Shown here piece after piece: positions 7,941 to 16,840 of a DNA stretch of 64,000 nt. Source of the stretch: an uncultured Lachnospiraceae bacterium (GTDB taxonomy: Bacteria > Bacillota > Clostridia > Lachnospirales > Lachnospiraceae); the NCBI GenBank assembly GCA_947570615.1, contig CANOVJ010000003.1, positions 1 through 64,000 on the forward strand, given 5' to 3'. Numbering within the stretch: the stretch's first letter is position 1; each line of letters begins with the position of its first letter. The notes beneath the pieces were generated by a model. The model saw only the letters and a program-made list of their open reading frames with translations. It did not search any database and had not been told where the DNA came from. The position numbers and the translations under genes were made by a program.

Positions 7941-8669
7941 TTACCTCGTCTTTTGAACATCATGCAGTTCTGCATTTCCTGCGCGGCGATGGAGAAGCTC
8001 GGGCATCGGATCGTTTATCTTAAGCCTGAAAAATCAGGTGAAATTTCTCCTGCTGTGTTGAGAAGAGAAATCACGGAAGAAACAAAACTCGTTTCCGTGA
8101 TGTATGCAAATAATGAAATCGGTTCGGTTCAGCTTATAAAAGATCTGTCCGATATAGTACATGAAAAAGGTGCGTTATTTCATACTGATGCGGTTCGGGC
8201 TGTTGGACATGTGGATATAGATGTACACAGTCTCGGAATTGATATGCTCTCGGCATCAGCGCACAAATTCAATGGCATGAAGGGCTGCGGCTCTGAAAAA
8301 CCACTGCGACCATCTTGAAGAAAACAGGAAAAAATCACTGATTTAGAGAACGAGTTCCTACGTCTGCTGACAGAGACTAATATTCCTTTTGTTCGCAACG
8401 GAGGACTGCATATCTTACCCGGTCTTATCAGTCTTTCTTTTCCGGGAGCAGATGGTGAGGCGATTTTATACAGAATGGACTTGCTCGGAATCTGCATCTC
8501 CACAGGCTCAGCGTGCAACAGCCAGGACACCGAGATATCTCACGTGCTGAAAGCGATTGATCTGAATGATGAATACGCAAAGGGAATAATACGTGTTTCA
8601 CTGGGGAAATACAACACATCGGAGGATGTAGAAAAAATAGTTAGAGGACTTGAAAAGATACTGGGGTAG
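7940..8669 (+). pseudogene. Broken cysteine desulfurase (NifS/IscS family)
   Basis: Pieces of a class V aminotransferase remain. They are TSSFEHHAVLH (about 7944-7976), then after a one-base shift CAAMEKLGHRIVYLKPEKSG through the PLP-lysine motif SASAHKFNGMKG (to about 8290). A deletion of roughly 50 codons follows, then AALKNHCDHLEENRKK, another shift near 8333, and finally the C-terminal part with the active-site loop STGSACNS (about 8500-8520) to the stop at 8669. The N-terminal third is missing. The living enzyme moves sulfur from cysteine for Fe-S clusters, tRNA or phosphorothioate DNA. GC is visibly lower than in flanking genes, suggesting transfer before decay. Confidence 0.8.
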
Positions 8670-8764
8670 CACATTTTATTATCTACCTATCTTTACAAGT
8701 ACGCACATTCTGGAGGACAGGCCGGATGCTACGAGTCAGCAAAACCTGTTCTGATAATCCAAAA

Positions 8765-8783
8765 CGCTCCACACTGTGGAGCG
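8765..8783. repeat. Imperfect 19-bp palindrome, also part of a 31-bp near-repeat
   Basis: CGCTCCACA-C-TGTGGAGCG lies just upstream of the YhcG-like start. The surrounding 31 bases (8760-8790) recur with about four mismatches inside the YhcG-like gene near 9103-9133. In frame the upstream copy reads KRSTLWSELKG, like KRSTLRSELSW in the gene. It may therefore be a scrap of a second YhcG copy rather than an operator. Confidence 0.45.
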
Positions 8784-8801
8784 AATTGAAAGGACATTGT
8801 T

Positions 8802-9844
8802 ATGGGTGAAATTGTTAAAAGAGATGATTTGCCAATTGAACAGCAGTCGGAAGAGGCGTATCTCTCCATTCGAGACTATGTCATTGATGCACAGAGACAG
8901 GTGTATTCTGCTGTCAATGCTGCGATGGAGACGGCATACTGGAACATCGGCAAGTCGATATACGAAGTTTGCGGTGAGAGCGACCGTGCTGCCTATGGGA
9001 AACAGGTCTTGAAGTACATCTCCGAGCGTTTGGCTGCGGAATTTGGAAAAGGCTTTAGCGTTCAGGGACTCCGTAATATGCGGCAGTTTTACCTTGCGTT
9101 TTCAAAACGCTCCACGCTGAGGAGTGAATTGAGCTGGTCTCACTATCGTCTGCTTATGCGAGTCGAAGATGAAGAGGCCAGGGCTTTTTATGCTGATGAA
9201 GCTGTAAAGTCCGGATGGAGTGTCCGTCAGCTTCAAAGGCAGAAAATACCATGTTCTACCACAGGATACTTGCGAGCAAGGATAAAGAGAGTGTGGCTGC
9301 GGAAATTCAGACCACGGTTCCTAAGCCGGAATATGAAAAGATCATCAAAGATCCGTATGTTTTGGAATTCCTTGATCTTCCGCAGAATGAGCATTTTTAT
9401 GAGTCTGAGCTTGAACAGGCATCAATCGACCATTTGCAAAAGTTCCTCCTGGAGCCTGGGCGAGGTTTCTCGTTCGTTGCCAGACAGAAGCACTTCAACA
9501 TTGACGGGCGGCACTTCTATATCGACCTCGTTTTTTACAACTACATCTTGAAGTGTTTTGTGCTGATCGACCTGAAGACCGAAGATATGACACATCAGGA
9601 TGTCGGACAGATGCAGATGTATGTAAACTACTACACCAGAGAACTTATGAACGAAGGGGACAATCCGCCAATCGGCATTCTTCTTTGCGCAGACAAGAGT
9701 GACACGCTTGTCCGCTATACTTTGCCGGAGGATAACACACAGATTTATGCAGCGAAGTATATGCCATACATGTCTACAGAAGAAGAACTCAAGCGTGAAC
9801 TTAAACTTGATGAGTTCGAGAAGCTGGATTCGGAAGATGAGTAG
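8802..9844 (+). pseudogene. yhcG: Frameshifted YhcG/DUF1016 PD-(D/E)XK nuclease
   Basis: Two overlapping frames together give a full DUF1016 protein. The N-terminal domain is encoded from 8802 (IRDYVIDAQRQVYSAVNAA; SVQGLRNMRQFYLAF; ELSWSHYRLLMRV). The C-terminal nuclease domain lies in the next frame from about 9240 (MFYHRILASKDKES; RHFYIDLVFYN; VLIDLKTEDMTHQDVGQM) to the stop at 9844. The join QLQRQ/NTMFY implies loss of one base near 9238-9245. Catalytic D and D-x-K residues are kept. DUF1016 genes are common accessories in defence islands, including BREX loci, which fits the remnants downstream. A sequencing error is possible but the neighbouring genes are also broken. Confidence 0.8.
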
Positions 9845-9867
9845 GAGTCAGAAACAATGCATTCAGA

Positions 9868-10692
9868 ATGATAAACGGGGAGAGACCTATGCACATTTTA
9901 ATTATCTCCCCACATTTTAATTATTCCGCAGACGTCGGAGAAGGGAGGCTTGGAATTTACATGGCAGTTGCAGCAGTTAGACAGATTCGCCCGGTGCGGC
10001 GACATACGGGAAGAAGCACATCCTTTGAAAGTGATTACTCATCTATTTTGCAACAGCCTCATCTGGAAAATGATATCGTCAATCTGCTGTGCGCTTGGCT
10101 GAAAAAGGTCTACAGCCCGGACACGCTGAAGCAGAACCTGGAATTCATCGCCAAGGTCCTGGGCGGCAGAAGCAGCACCAGCCGGGAGATCATCCGCAAT
10201 TATTTCCTGAAGGACTTCTTCGCCGACCACTGCAAGATCTACCAGAAACGCCCCATCTACTGGCTGTTCGACAGCGGCAGGCAGAACGGCTTCAAGACGC
10301 TGATCTACCTCCAACACCACACGCCGGACACCATCGGCAATATACAGATCGACTATCTCCACAAGATGCAGCGGGTCTATGAGAGCGAAATCGAGCGGAT
10401 GCATACAAGGCACGTTGGTTTGGATCGAAACACTGAATTAAATTTGAAACAAATCGTTGACCGGCTGAATGCCGAATTTGCCGGAGATATTCGCAAGCTG
10501 GTCTTTTGGTATGATGATAAAGCCGAATTTGAGGAAGATATGCGGGGCGTAACGTTGGAAAATGCCAGTGTCTACTATCTTCAGTGTAACAATCAGCTTT
10601 ACACAAAATATTTCCTGGAGAGTGTGGACACGACCACCAATTACCTGATTATGCACCGTTCCCAGAAGCACAGGAAAATCCCACTTGTATAA
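9868..10692 (+). pseudogene. Fused remnants of BREX-1 pglX (3' part) and pglZ (5' part)
   Basis: One open frame of 274 codons joins three unrelated pieces. The first roughly 50 codons are unassigned. From about 10020 to 10412 the residues match the C-terminal region of PglX, the BREX adenine methyltransferase (KIYQKRPIYWLFDSGRQNGF; LIYLQHHTPDTIGNI; IDYLHKMQRVYE). From about 10426 they match the N-terminus of PglZ (LNLKQIVDRLNAEFAGDIRK; LVFWYDDKAEFEED; YTKYFLESVDTTTNYLI). The PglX catalytic domain and the PglZ phosphatase domain are gone. The order pglX-pglZ-brxL of type 1 BREX is preserved, so this is a collapsed island rather than a designed fusion. Confidence 0.8.
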
Positions 10693-10876
10693 AGAAATCC
10701 TGCCAAATAGCATCCTCGTGTCAGGCGGCCAGATCACCGTGGCGAACCTGTTCTATAACGTGGGCAGAAAGACGGTCGGGCTTGTCGGGTTATGGGACTG
10801 TGTGGCCTTTGACGAGGTGGCCGGCATCAATAATAGCGCAGAGGATGTTGTTTTCAAGGCATTAGGAGTAGAATAA
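10685..10876 (+). pseudogene. Fragment of BREX-1 brxL (Lon-like ATPase)
   Basis: Sixty-three codons match the central AAA+ region of BrxL, including GGQITVANLFYNVGRKTVGL and the Walker B-like VAFDEVAGI. BrxL is normally about 680 residues, so more than 90 percent is missing. It lies directly after the pglX/pglZ remnant, as expected for the end of a type 1 BREX operon. Confidence 0.75.
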
Positions 10877-10916
10877 TCGATTCGTAACAGAGAATAATTT
10901 CCCTAAGCATGATGTC

Positions 10917-10952
10917 AAAGAGCCGCTGTTCAGATAAACATAGCGGCTCTTT
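10917..10952. terminator. Stem-loop after the BREX remnants
   Basis: A perfect 11-bp stem (AAAGAGCCGCT / AGCGGCTCTTT) with a 14-base loop lies between the brxL fragment and the convergent HAD gene. The A and T ends of the stem allow termination in either direction; no long U run follows. Confidence 0.6.
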
Positions 10953-10987
10953 GGCTCCTTGCCCGTCCTTTGAGGGGATGCTCCTTT

Positions 10988-11650
10988 TCAGGCGGGGGAA
11001 AGCTGCCCGCGCAGGAAGTCCCTCACCTTTAGCAGATTGTCAAATTTCCTGTAATACAGGCGGGAGATTTCCTCATCCGGCTCTGCCAGGTCGGGAACCA
11101 TGATGGGTTTCATGCCCGCGGCATGGGAGGAACGGATTCCATAGAAGGAATCCTCCACGGCATAGCAGGAGGAGGCGGGTACGCCCAGCAGCGCGCAGGC
11201 CTTCTGATAGATTTCCGGGTGCGGCTTGCTGTGGGAGACCATGTCCCCGCACACGATCACATGAAAATATGGAAGAAGCCCGATGCTTTCCATCTCGCTT
11301 CGCACGGAGGCCTCGGCTGTGGAGGAGGCCAGAGCGATCCGGAAGTCGTTTTCCTTCAGAAAATCAAAGAGCTCGTACACGCCGGGCTTGACAGGCAGGC
11401 CATTTTCACGGATATACGCGTGGAAGCCTTCGGAAGCCTGCCCCACGTATTTTTCATAGGGGAAATCCTCCCCGTACGCGCGCAGGAACACGGCTCTGGT
11501 CTCCGGCGCGGTGATTCCGATACACTGGCGCAGGGTATGCTCCACATTTTCGATGCAGGCTTTCGCGGCAACCTCTTTCCAGATTTTGAGGATCAGAGCC
11601 TCCGTGTCGATGAGGACTCCGTCCATGTCAAAGACGATATTTTTTTCCAT
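10988..11650 (-). CDS. HAD-superfamily phosphatase (beta-phosphoglucomutase-like)
   Basis: This is a protein of about 220 residues with HAD motif I DMDGVLIDTE (D8, D10), motif II LASST and motifs III/IV around KPHPEIYQKACALLG and AVEDSFYGIRSSHAAG. The small alpha-helical cap after motif I places it with phosphoglycolate phosphatase and beta-phosphoglucomutase-like enzymes, which act on phosphorylated sugars. The substrate is not predictable. AAGGA upstream of MEKNIVF decides the start; the in-frame ATG at 11683 lacks a site. Confidence 0.88.
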   Translation of the reverse strand: MEKNIVFDMDGVLIDTEALILKIWKEVAAKACIENVEHTLRQCIGITAPETRAVFLRAYGEDFPYEKYVGQASEGFHAYIRENGLPVKPGVYELFDFLKENDFRIALASSTAEASVRSEMESIGLLPYFHVIVCGDMVSHSKPHPEIYQKACALLGVPASSCYAVEDSFYGIRSSHAAGMKPIMVPDLAEPDEEISRLYYRKFDNLLKVRDFLRGQLSPA

Positions 11651-11842
11651 ATGATTTTTCCTTCTTTTGGGTTGTGAGAACATTTTTGTGTTTCAGTATT
11701 ATACCAGATTCTTTTTCATATTACCAATGCTTTTCACGCCGGGTTTGCCTCAATGGAGCCGATGAACCGCACAGAAGGGGGAATTTTCCATAACATCCCT
11801 TTCCGGTGCGCCAAGTGACATGCATTGCCTGTGAAAAGTAAC

Positions 11843-11871
11843 TTGACTTTTTTCACCCCCCTTGCTAGCAT
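11843..11871 (+). promoter_or_regulatory. Sigma-A promoter of the FAD dehydrogenase gene
   Basis: TTGACT (11843-11848) and TAGCAT (11866-11871) are separated by 17 bases, about 40 bases before the start at 11910. Confidence 0.65.
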
Positions 11872-11909
11872 TGATTTATGTACAGAAACGGGAACAGGAG
11901 GAAACGAAA

Positions 11910-13313
11910 ATGCAGAATCAGTTTGACGTAATCATCATTGGCGCAGGCCCCGGCGGGATTTTCTGCGCCTACGAATTGATGGATAAAAACAGGGATCTGA
12001 AGGTGTTGATGCTGGAAAAGGGACGCTCCATCGAAAAGCGGCAGTGCCCGAAAAGAGTCACCAGGCAGTGTGTGGGCTGTAAGCCCTGCTCCATCACCAC
12101 GGGATTTGCGGGGGCGGGAGCCTTTTCCGACGGAAAGCTGTCCCTGTCCCCGGACGTGGGCGGAAACCTTCCTGCGATTCTGGGATATGAGAGGACCAGG
12201 GAGCTGATCCGGCAGTCCGACAGTATCTATCTGAAATTCGGCGCTGACACGAAGATCTACGGAGCAGACCGGCAGGCGCAGATCCAGGAGACCAGGCTAA
12301 AGGCCATCAACGCCAACTTAAAGCTGGTGGAATGCCCGATCCGTCACCTGGGCACCGAGGAGGGCTATAAGATCTACGAAAAGCTCCAGCGCCACCTGGA
12401 GCGGCAGAATGTGACCATGGTCTTTAATACCATGGTGGAGGAAATTCTGGTGGAGGATGGCCGGGCCGTGGGCGTAAGGACAGACCGGGGAGAGACCTTT
12501 TATGGGAAGGAGATCGTCTCCACGGTGGGCCGCGAGGGCGCGGACTGGTTCCGGGAAAAGTGCGAGCAGATTGGCATCGAGACCACGCCGGGTACGGTGG
12601 ATATCGGTGTGAGAGTGGAGGTCCGCGACGAGGTGATGCAGTTCCTCAACGAAAATCTTTACGAGGCCAAGCTGATCTACCACACCCCCACCTTTGACGA
12701 CAAGGTGAGAACCTTCTGCACCAATCCCTCCGGGGAGGTGGCCACGGAATATTATGAGGGCGGGCTTGCGGTGGTGAACGGCCATGCCTATAAGGCGCAG
12801 GATTACAAGACCAGCAACACGAACTTTGCCATTCTTGTGAGCAAGAATTTTACAAAGCCCTTCAAGACCCCCATTGAGTACGGGAAGCATATCGCACAGC
12901 TCTCCAACATGCTCTGCGGCGGAAAGATCCTGGTGCAGACCTTCGGGGATTTCAAACGAGGCAGGCGCACCACGGAGGAGCGGCTTTACCGTAACAACCT
13001 GATGCCCACCTTAAAGGACGCGGTGCCCGGGGATCTGTCCCTGGTGTTCCCCCACCGGATCATGGTGGATATCGAGGAGATGCTTCTGGCGCTGGATAAG
13101 ATCACGCCCGGCATTGCGGCGGACGAGACTCTTCTCTACGGGGTGGAGGTGAAGTTCTACTCCAACCGGGTGATCGTAAACGGGGATTTTGAGACCAGTA
13201 TAAAGGGACTTCGGGCCATCGGCGACGGAGCGGGTGTGACCAGAGGGCTTCAGCAGGCCTCCGCCAACGGAATCAGCGTGGCCGGAAGCATTTTGAGGGC
13301 CCTGCACTCATGA
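11910..13313 (+). CDS. FAD-dependent dehydrogenase (COG2509-like)
   Basis: This 467-residue flavoprotein has an N-terminal Rossmann FAD site (VIIIGAGPGGIFCAYEL) and a conserved cysteine-rich segment (CPKRVTRQCVGCKPCS) leading into TTGFAGAGAFSDGKLS. It ends in a C-terminal FAD-closing motif GLRAIGDGAGVTRGLQQASA. This matches the COG2509 group of NAD(P)/FAD-dependent oxidoreductases of unknown substrate. GGAGG lies about 9 bases before the ATG at 11910; an in-frame ATG at 11862 has no site. The stop overlaps the next gene (ATGA), so the two are coupled. Confidence 0.88.
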   Translation: MQNQFDVIIIGAGPGGIFCAYELMDKNRDLKVLMLEKGRSIEKRQCPKRVTRQCVGCKPCSITTGFAGAGAFSDGKLSLSPDVGGNLPAILGYERTRELIRQSDSIYLKFGADTKIYGADRQAQIQETRLKAINANLKLVECPIRHLGTEEGYKIYEKLQRHLERQNVTMVFNTMVEEILVEDGRAVGVRTDRGETFYGKEIVSTVGREGADWFREKCEQIGIETTPGTVDIGVRVEVRDEVMQFLNENLYEAKLIYHTPTFDDKVRTFCTNPSGEVATEYYEGGLAVVNGHAYKAQDYKTSNTNFAILVSKNFTKPFKTPIEYGKHIAQLSNMLCGGKILVQTFGDFKRGRRTTEERLYRNNLMPTLKDAVPGDLSLVFPHRIMVDIEEMLLALDKITPGIAADETLLYGVEVKFYSNRVIVNGDFETSIKGLRAIGDGAGVTRGLQQASANGISVAGSILRALHS

Positions 13314-14368
13314 GCGCTGCAAAAAAATGGCTTCTGACGTTTTTGTGCGGGGTGATGCTGTTTTCCTTTACAGGCTGTGAGAGGGATGGCGGCGAGGTAA
13401 GGCTTGTGCTCACCACCGGCTTTCGAAAGGATGAGATTTTCAGGATCGAGACCATGTCCTGCACGCTGCCGGAGGTGATGGTGTATCTGACCAATCTGCA
13501 GGATCAATATGAAAGCGTCTATGGGGAAGAAATCTGGAGGGCCAGCCTGGACGGCGTTACCCTGGAGGAGAGCATCAGGGAGACGGTGCTTGCCCAGCTT
13601 GCCCAGGTCAAGACCATGAATCTCTTTGCCAGCCAGAAAGGGATCTCTCTGGAGGAGTCCGAGCTGGAGAAGGTAAAGCAGGCGGCTGGCGTGTACTTCG
13701 ATTCGCTGAACGAAGCCGAGCGCCAGGCCATGGGGGCCAGCCGGGAGGTGATCGAGGGCCTGTACGGGGAGCTGGCTCTCGCCCACAAGGTGTATGAGTT
13801 CATCATCAGGGACATTAACCCGGAGATCAGCGACGACGAGGCCAGGAGCATCACCATACAGGATATCCTGCTAAAGACCTTCACCCAGGACGGCACAGGG
13901 GAGCGGATCCCGTACGGGGAAAGTGAAAAGGAAGATGTCCGTCGCCGGATGGAGGAGATTCTGCAAATGGCCCGGGAGGAGGACAGCGATTTTGAGAGTC
14001 TTCTCCTTCAGTACAACGAGGGGGAAAAGGGGACCTACTCCTTCGGCAAGGGGGAGATGGAGGAGGACTTTGAGAAGGCCGCCTTTAACCTGGAGACGGG
14101 GGAGATCAGCGATATTGTGGAAACCCGGGAGGGATATCACATCATCAAGTGTGTCAGTACCTTTAACCGGGAGGAGACCGATGCCAACAAGATCAAGATC
14201 GTGGAAAAGAGAAGGGAGGAAGTGTTCGGACAGGAGTACGACGCTTTCGTGGAGTCTCTTACGAGAACGCTCAATGAGGAGCTGTGGGAATCGGTGGCCT
14301 TCGTGAAAGGGGAGGAAATCCACACCAGGGACTTTTTCGTGGTCTACGAGGAATATTTTGGAGAGTAA
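13310..14368 (+). CDS. PrsA-like peptidyl-prolyl isomerase lipoprotein
   Basis: This 352-residue protein has a lipoprotein signal (lipobox FTGC, Cys about 23), a helical SurA/PrsA N-terminal chaperone part (about 45-180) and a PpiC parvulin domain (about 185-285: ITIQDILLKT; FGKGEMEEDFEKAAFNLETG; DIVETREGYHIIKC). Such proteins fold secreted proteins outside the membrane. The start overlaps the upstream FAD dehydrogenase by four bases; the functional reason for that pairing is not obvious. A terminator follows at 14389. Confidence 0.87.
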   Translation: MSAAKKWLLTFLCGVMLFSFTGCERDGGEVRLVLTTGFRKDEIFRIETMSCTLPEVMVYLTNLQDQYESVYGEEIWRASLDGVTLEESIRETVLAQLAQVKTMNLFASQKGISLEESELEKVKQAAGVYFDSLNEAERQAMGASREVIEGLYGELALAHKVYEFIIRDINPEISDDEARSITIQDILLKTFTQDGTGERIPYGESEKEDVRRRMEEILQMAREEDSDFESLLLQYNEGEKGTYSFGKGEMEEDFEKAAFNLETGEISDIVETREGYHIIKCVSTFNREETDANKIKIVEKRREEVFGQEYDAFVESLTRTLNEELWESVAFVKGEEIHTRDFFVVYEEYFGE

Positions 14369-14388
14369 TTTTATAAAAATTTTAGAAT

Positions 14389-14429
14389 CCCGCAAAGCCG
14401 CATAAATACAGGGCTTTTGCGGGGTTTTT
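14389..14429 (+). terminator. Intrinsic terminator
   Basis: The stem CCCGCAAAGCC pairs with GGCTTTTGCGGG (one bulge) and is followed by five T. It lies 20 bases after the foldase stop codon and 10 bases before the CIRCE element. Confidence 0.85.
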
Positions 14430-14438
14430 GACAGATTG

Positions 14439-14465
14439 CTAGCACTCTGTTCCAATGAGTGCTAA
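14439..14465 (+). promoter_or_regulatory. CIRCE element (HrcA operator) upstream of htpG
   Basis: CTAGCACTC-N9-GAGTGCTAA differs from the CIRCE consensus (TTAGCACTC-N9-GAGTGCTAA) at one position. It lies 110 bases before the htpG start. HrcA binds CIRCE to repress heat-shock operons, classically groESL and hrcA-grpE-dnaK. A TTGACT box at 14473 could belong to a nearby promoter but no clear -10 box follows. Confidence 0.92.
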
Positions 14466-14574
14466 TTTTCTCTTGACTTTTAATAAAAAGGGAATTACAC
14501 TTGTTTTTAGCGTAATCCAGGAGATAAACAGAGAATTCTTAACAATTTCAGGAAAAGAAAAAGGAGTGATTATC

Positions 14575-16794
14575 GTGGCAGAGAAACACGGAAACTTATC
14601 AATCAACAGTGAAAACATATTCCCGATTATCAAGAAATGGCTGTACTCAGACCATGACATTTTTTTCAGGGAGCTGATCTCCAACGGGTGCGACGCCATC
14701 ACCAAGTTAAAAAAGCTTGACATGATGGGCGAGTATTCCCTGCCGGAGGATTATAAGGGAAAGATCCAGGTGCTGGTAAATCCCGAGGAAAAGACGCTGA
14801 AATTTATCGACAACGGCGTGGGTATGACGGCGGACGAGGTGGAGGAGTACATCAACCAGATTGCCTTTTCCGGAGCGACGGATTTTATCGCCAAGTACAA
14901 GGACAAGACCAACGAGGATCAGATTATCGGTCATTTCGGACTGGGATTTTATTCGGCCTTTATGGTGGCGGACGAGGTGCATATCGACACCCTTTCCTGG
15001 CAGCCGGACGCATCCCCCGTACACTGGGAGTGCGACGGCGGTACGGAGTTCGACATGAAGGAGGGCGGCCGTACGGAGGTCGGAACCACCGTCACCCTCT
15101 TTATCAATGAGGATGTGCTGGAGTTCTGTAACGAGTACAAGGCGAGGGAGGTCATTAAGAAATACTGTTCCTTCATGCCCATGGAGATCTGGCTTTCCAA
15201 AGAAAATACCACCGATACCCAGACCATCGACGCGGACGAGAAGCTGGACACCGATACCGTAGTGGAGGAGATAAAGCCGGAGAAAGAGGAGGATAAGTTA
15301 AGATATAAGATCGTTAAGCGCCCTGAGCTTTTGAACGAGACCACGCCGCTGTGGACGAAGCATCCCAACGACTGCACGAAGGAGGAGTATCTGGAGTTTT
15401 ACCGCAAGGTGTTCCAGGATTACAAGGAGCCTCTGTTCTGGATCCATCTGAACATGGACTATCCGTTTAATCTGAAGGGAATTCTTTACTTCCCCAAGAT
15501 CAATATGGAGTACGAATCCATTGAGGGCGTAATCAAGCTTTACAATAATCAGGTGTTTATCGCCGACAATATCAAGGAAGTGATCCCGGAGTTTCTGATG
15601 CTGCTCAAGGGTGTGATCGATTGTCCCGATCTGCCTCTTAACGTGTCCAGAAGCGCACTGCAGAACGACGGCTTTGTGCGGAAGATTTCCGACTATATCA
15701 GCAAAAAGGTTGCGGATAAGCTCTCCGGCATGTGCAAGACGGAGAAGGAGGAGTACGACAAATACTGGGATGATATCAGTCCCTTCATCAAGTTCGGCTG
15801 CCTGAAGGACGACAAATTCTGTGAGAAGATGACGGATTATATTCTCTTTAAGAATCTGGAGGGCAAGTATCTGACTCTGCCTGAGTGCCTGGAGGTCAAC
15901 AAATCCGACCCGGACGAGGTGGACGGGAAGGAGAGCACAGAATCCGAAAATACGGATGCTTCCGGCGCGGAAATTTCCGACACGGAAACCTCCGACACGG
16001 CGGGCAACGATGCGGCTTCCGACACAGAGAGCCCGGCGGCTGAGGTCGTGGATGCGGACGGAAATGTCGTGTCCGGCGAAATTTCCGACGCGGAAATCTC
16101 CGACGCGGAAATCTCCGACGCGGAGACCTCCGACGCGGAAGACGCCGATGACGAGGATGCCGATGAGGAAGAGGAGAAGAAGGAGAAGGTCATCTACTAC
16201 GTGACCGATGAGAAGCAGCAGAGCCAGTATATCCAGATGTTCAAATCTGCCAAAATGGACGCTGTGATCCTCACCCACAACATCGACCAGCCCTTTATCT
16301 CCCAGCTCGAGGCGAAAAACGAGGGTATTAAGTTCCAGCGGATCGATGCGGACTTAACCGACACCTTCCGGGCCAAAACCAGCAAAAAGACCGAGAAGGA
16401 GCTGGAGGCGGCGGCAGAGGCGGTCGGCAGGGTGATGAAGAAGGTTCTCAAAAAGGACAAGATCACCGTGAAGGTTGAGAAGCTGAAAAATAAGAAGATT
16501 TCCTCCATGATCACCCTTTCCGAGGAGAGCAGAAGAATGCAGGATATGATGAAGATGTATTCCATGCCCGGTATGGATATGGGCGGCTTTGGCAGGGAAG
16601 GGGAGACGCTGATCCTCAATGCCAACCATCCGCTGGTGCAGTACGTGATGGAGCACACGGAGGGAAAGAACGTGAACATGATCTGCGAACAGCTCTATGA
16701 TCTGGCGCTTTTGCAGCACGCGCCCCTGGAGCCCGAGGCCATGAGCAAGTTCGTCACAAGAAGCAATGACATCATGATGCTGCTTACAAAATAA
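14575..16794 (+). CDS. htpG: HtpG, Hsp90-family chaperone with acidic insertion
   Basis: This 739-residue protein carries the GHKL ATPase motifs DIFFRELISNGCDAI, FIDNGVGMT, FSGATDFIAKY and GHFGLGFYSAFMV, then the Hsp90 middle domain (PLNVSRSALQND) and dimerisation domain. Bacterial HtpG usually has about 620-640 residues; the excess is an Asp/Glu/Ser-rich stretch at about 444-540. It sits in a surface loop of the middle domain just before VIYYVTDEKQQSQYIQMF. The start is GTG at 14575, set by AAGGAG at 14561-14566 and by homology beginning at AEKHGNLSINSENIF. Control by HrcA through the upstream CIRCE is likely. Confidence 0.95.
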   Translation: MAEKHGNLSINSENIFPIIKKWLYSDHDIFFRELISNGCDAITKLKKLDMMGEYSLPEDYKGKIQVLVNPEEKTLKFIDNGVGMTADEVEEYINQIAFSGATDFIAKYKDKTNEDQIIGHFGLGFYSAFMVADEVHIDTLSWQPDASPVHWECDGGTEFDMKEGGRTEVGTTVTLFINEDVLEFCNEYKAREVIKKYCSFMPMEIWLSKENTTDTQTIDADEKLDTDTVVEEIKPEKEEDKLRYKIVKRPELLNETTPLWTKHPNDCTKEEYLEFYRKVFQDYKEPLFWIHLNMDYPFNLKGILYFPKINMEYESIEGVIKLYNNQVFIADNIKEVIPEFLMLLKGVIDCPDLPLNVSRSALQNDGFVRKISDYISKKVADKLSGMCKTEKEEYDKYWDDISPFIKFGCLKDDKFCEKMTDYILFKNLEGKYLTLPECLEVNKSDPDEVDGKESTESENTDASGAEISDTETSDTAGNDAASDTESPAAEVVDADGNVVSGEISDAEISDAEISDAETSDAEDADDEDADEEEEKKEKVIYYVTDEKQQSQYIQMFKSAKMDAVILTHNIDQPFISQLEAKNEGIKFQRIDADLTDTFRAKTSKKTEKELEAAAEAVGRVMKKVLKKDKITVKVEKLKNKKISSMITLSEESRRMQDMMKMYSMPGMDMGGFGREGETLILNANHPLVQYVMEHTEGKNVNMICEQLYDLALLQHAPLEPEAMSKFVTRSNDIMMLLTK
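16078..16137 (+). repeat. 15-bp coding tandem repeat in htpG
   Basis: Four consecutive 15-bp units encode (E-I/T-S-D-A)x4. Two more units of the same type lie at 15970-15999. They make up much of the acidic insertion and could expand or contract by slippage without breaking the frame. Confidence 0.9.
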
Positions 16795-16840
16795 ACGACA
16801 CGGATAAAGGAGAGCAGGCGGCCCGGAAGGGACGCCTGTT

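Noticed and set aside
15970..16137. Regular repeats in htpG as a CRISPR-like array
   Set aside because: Units are 15 bp, contiguous, in frame and have no spacers.
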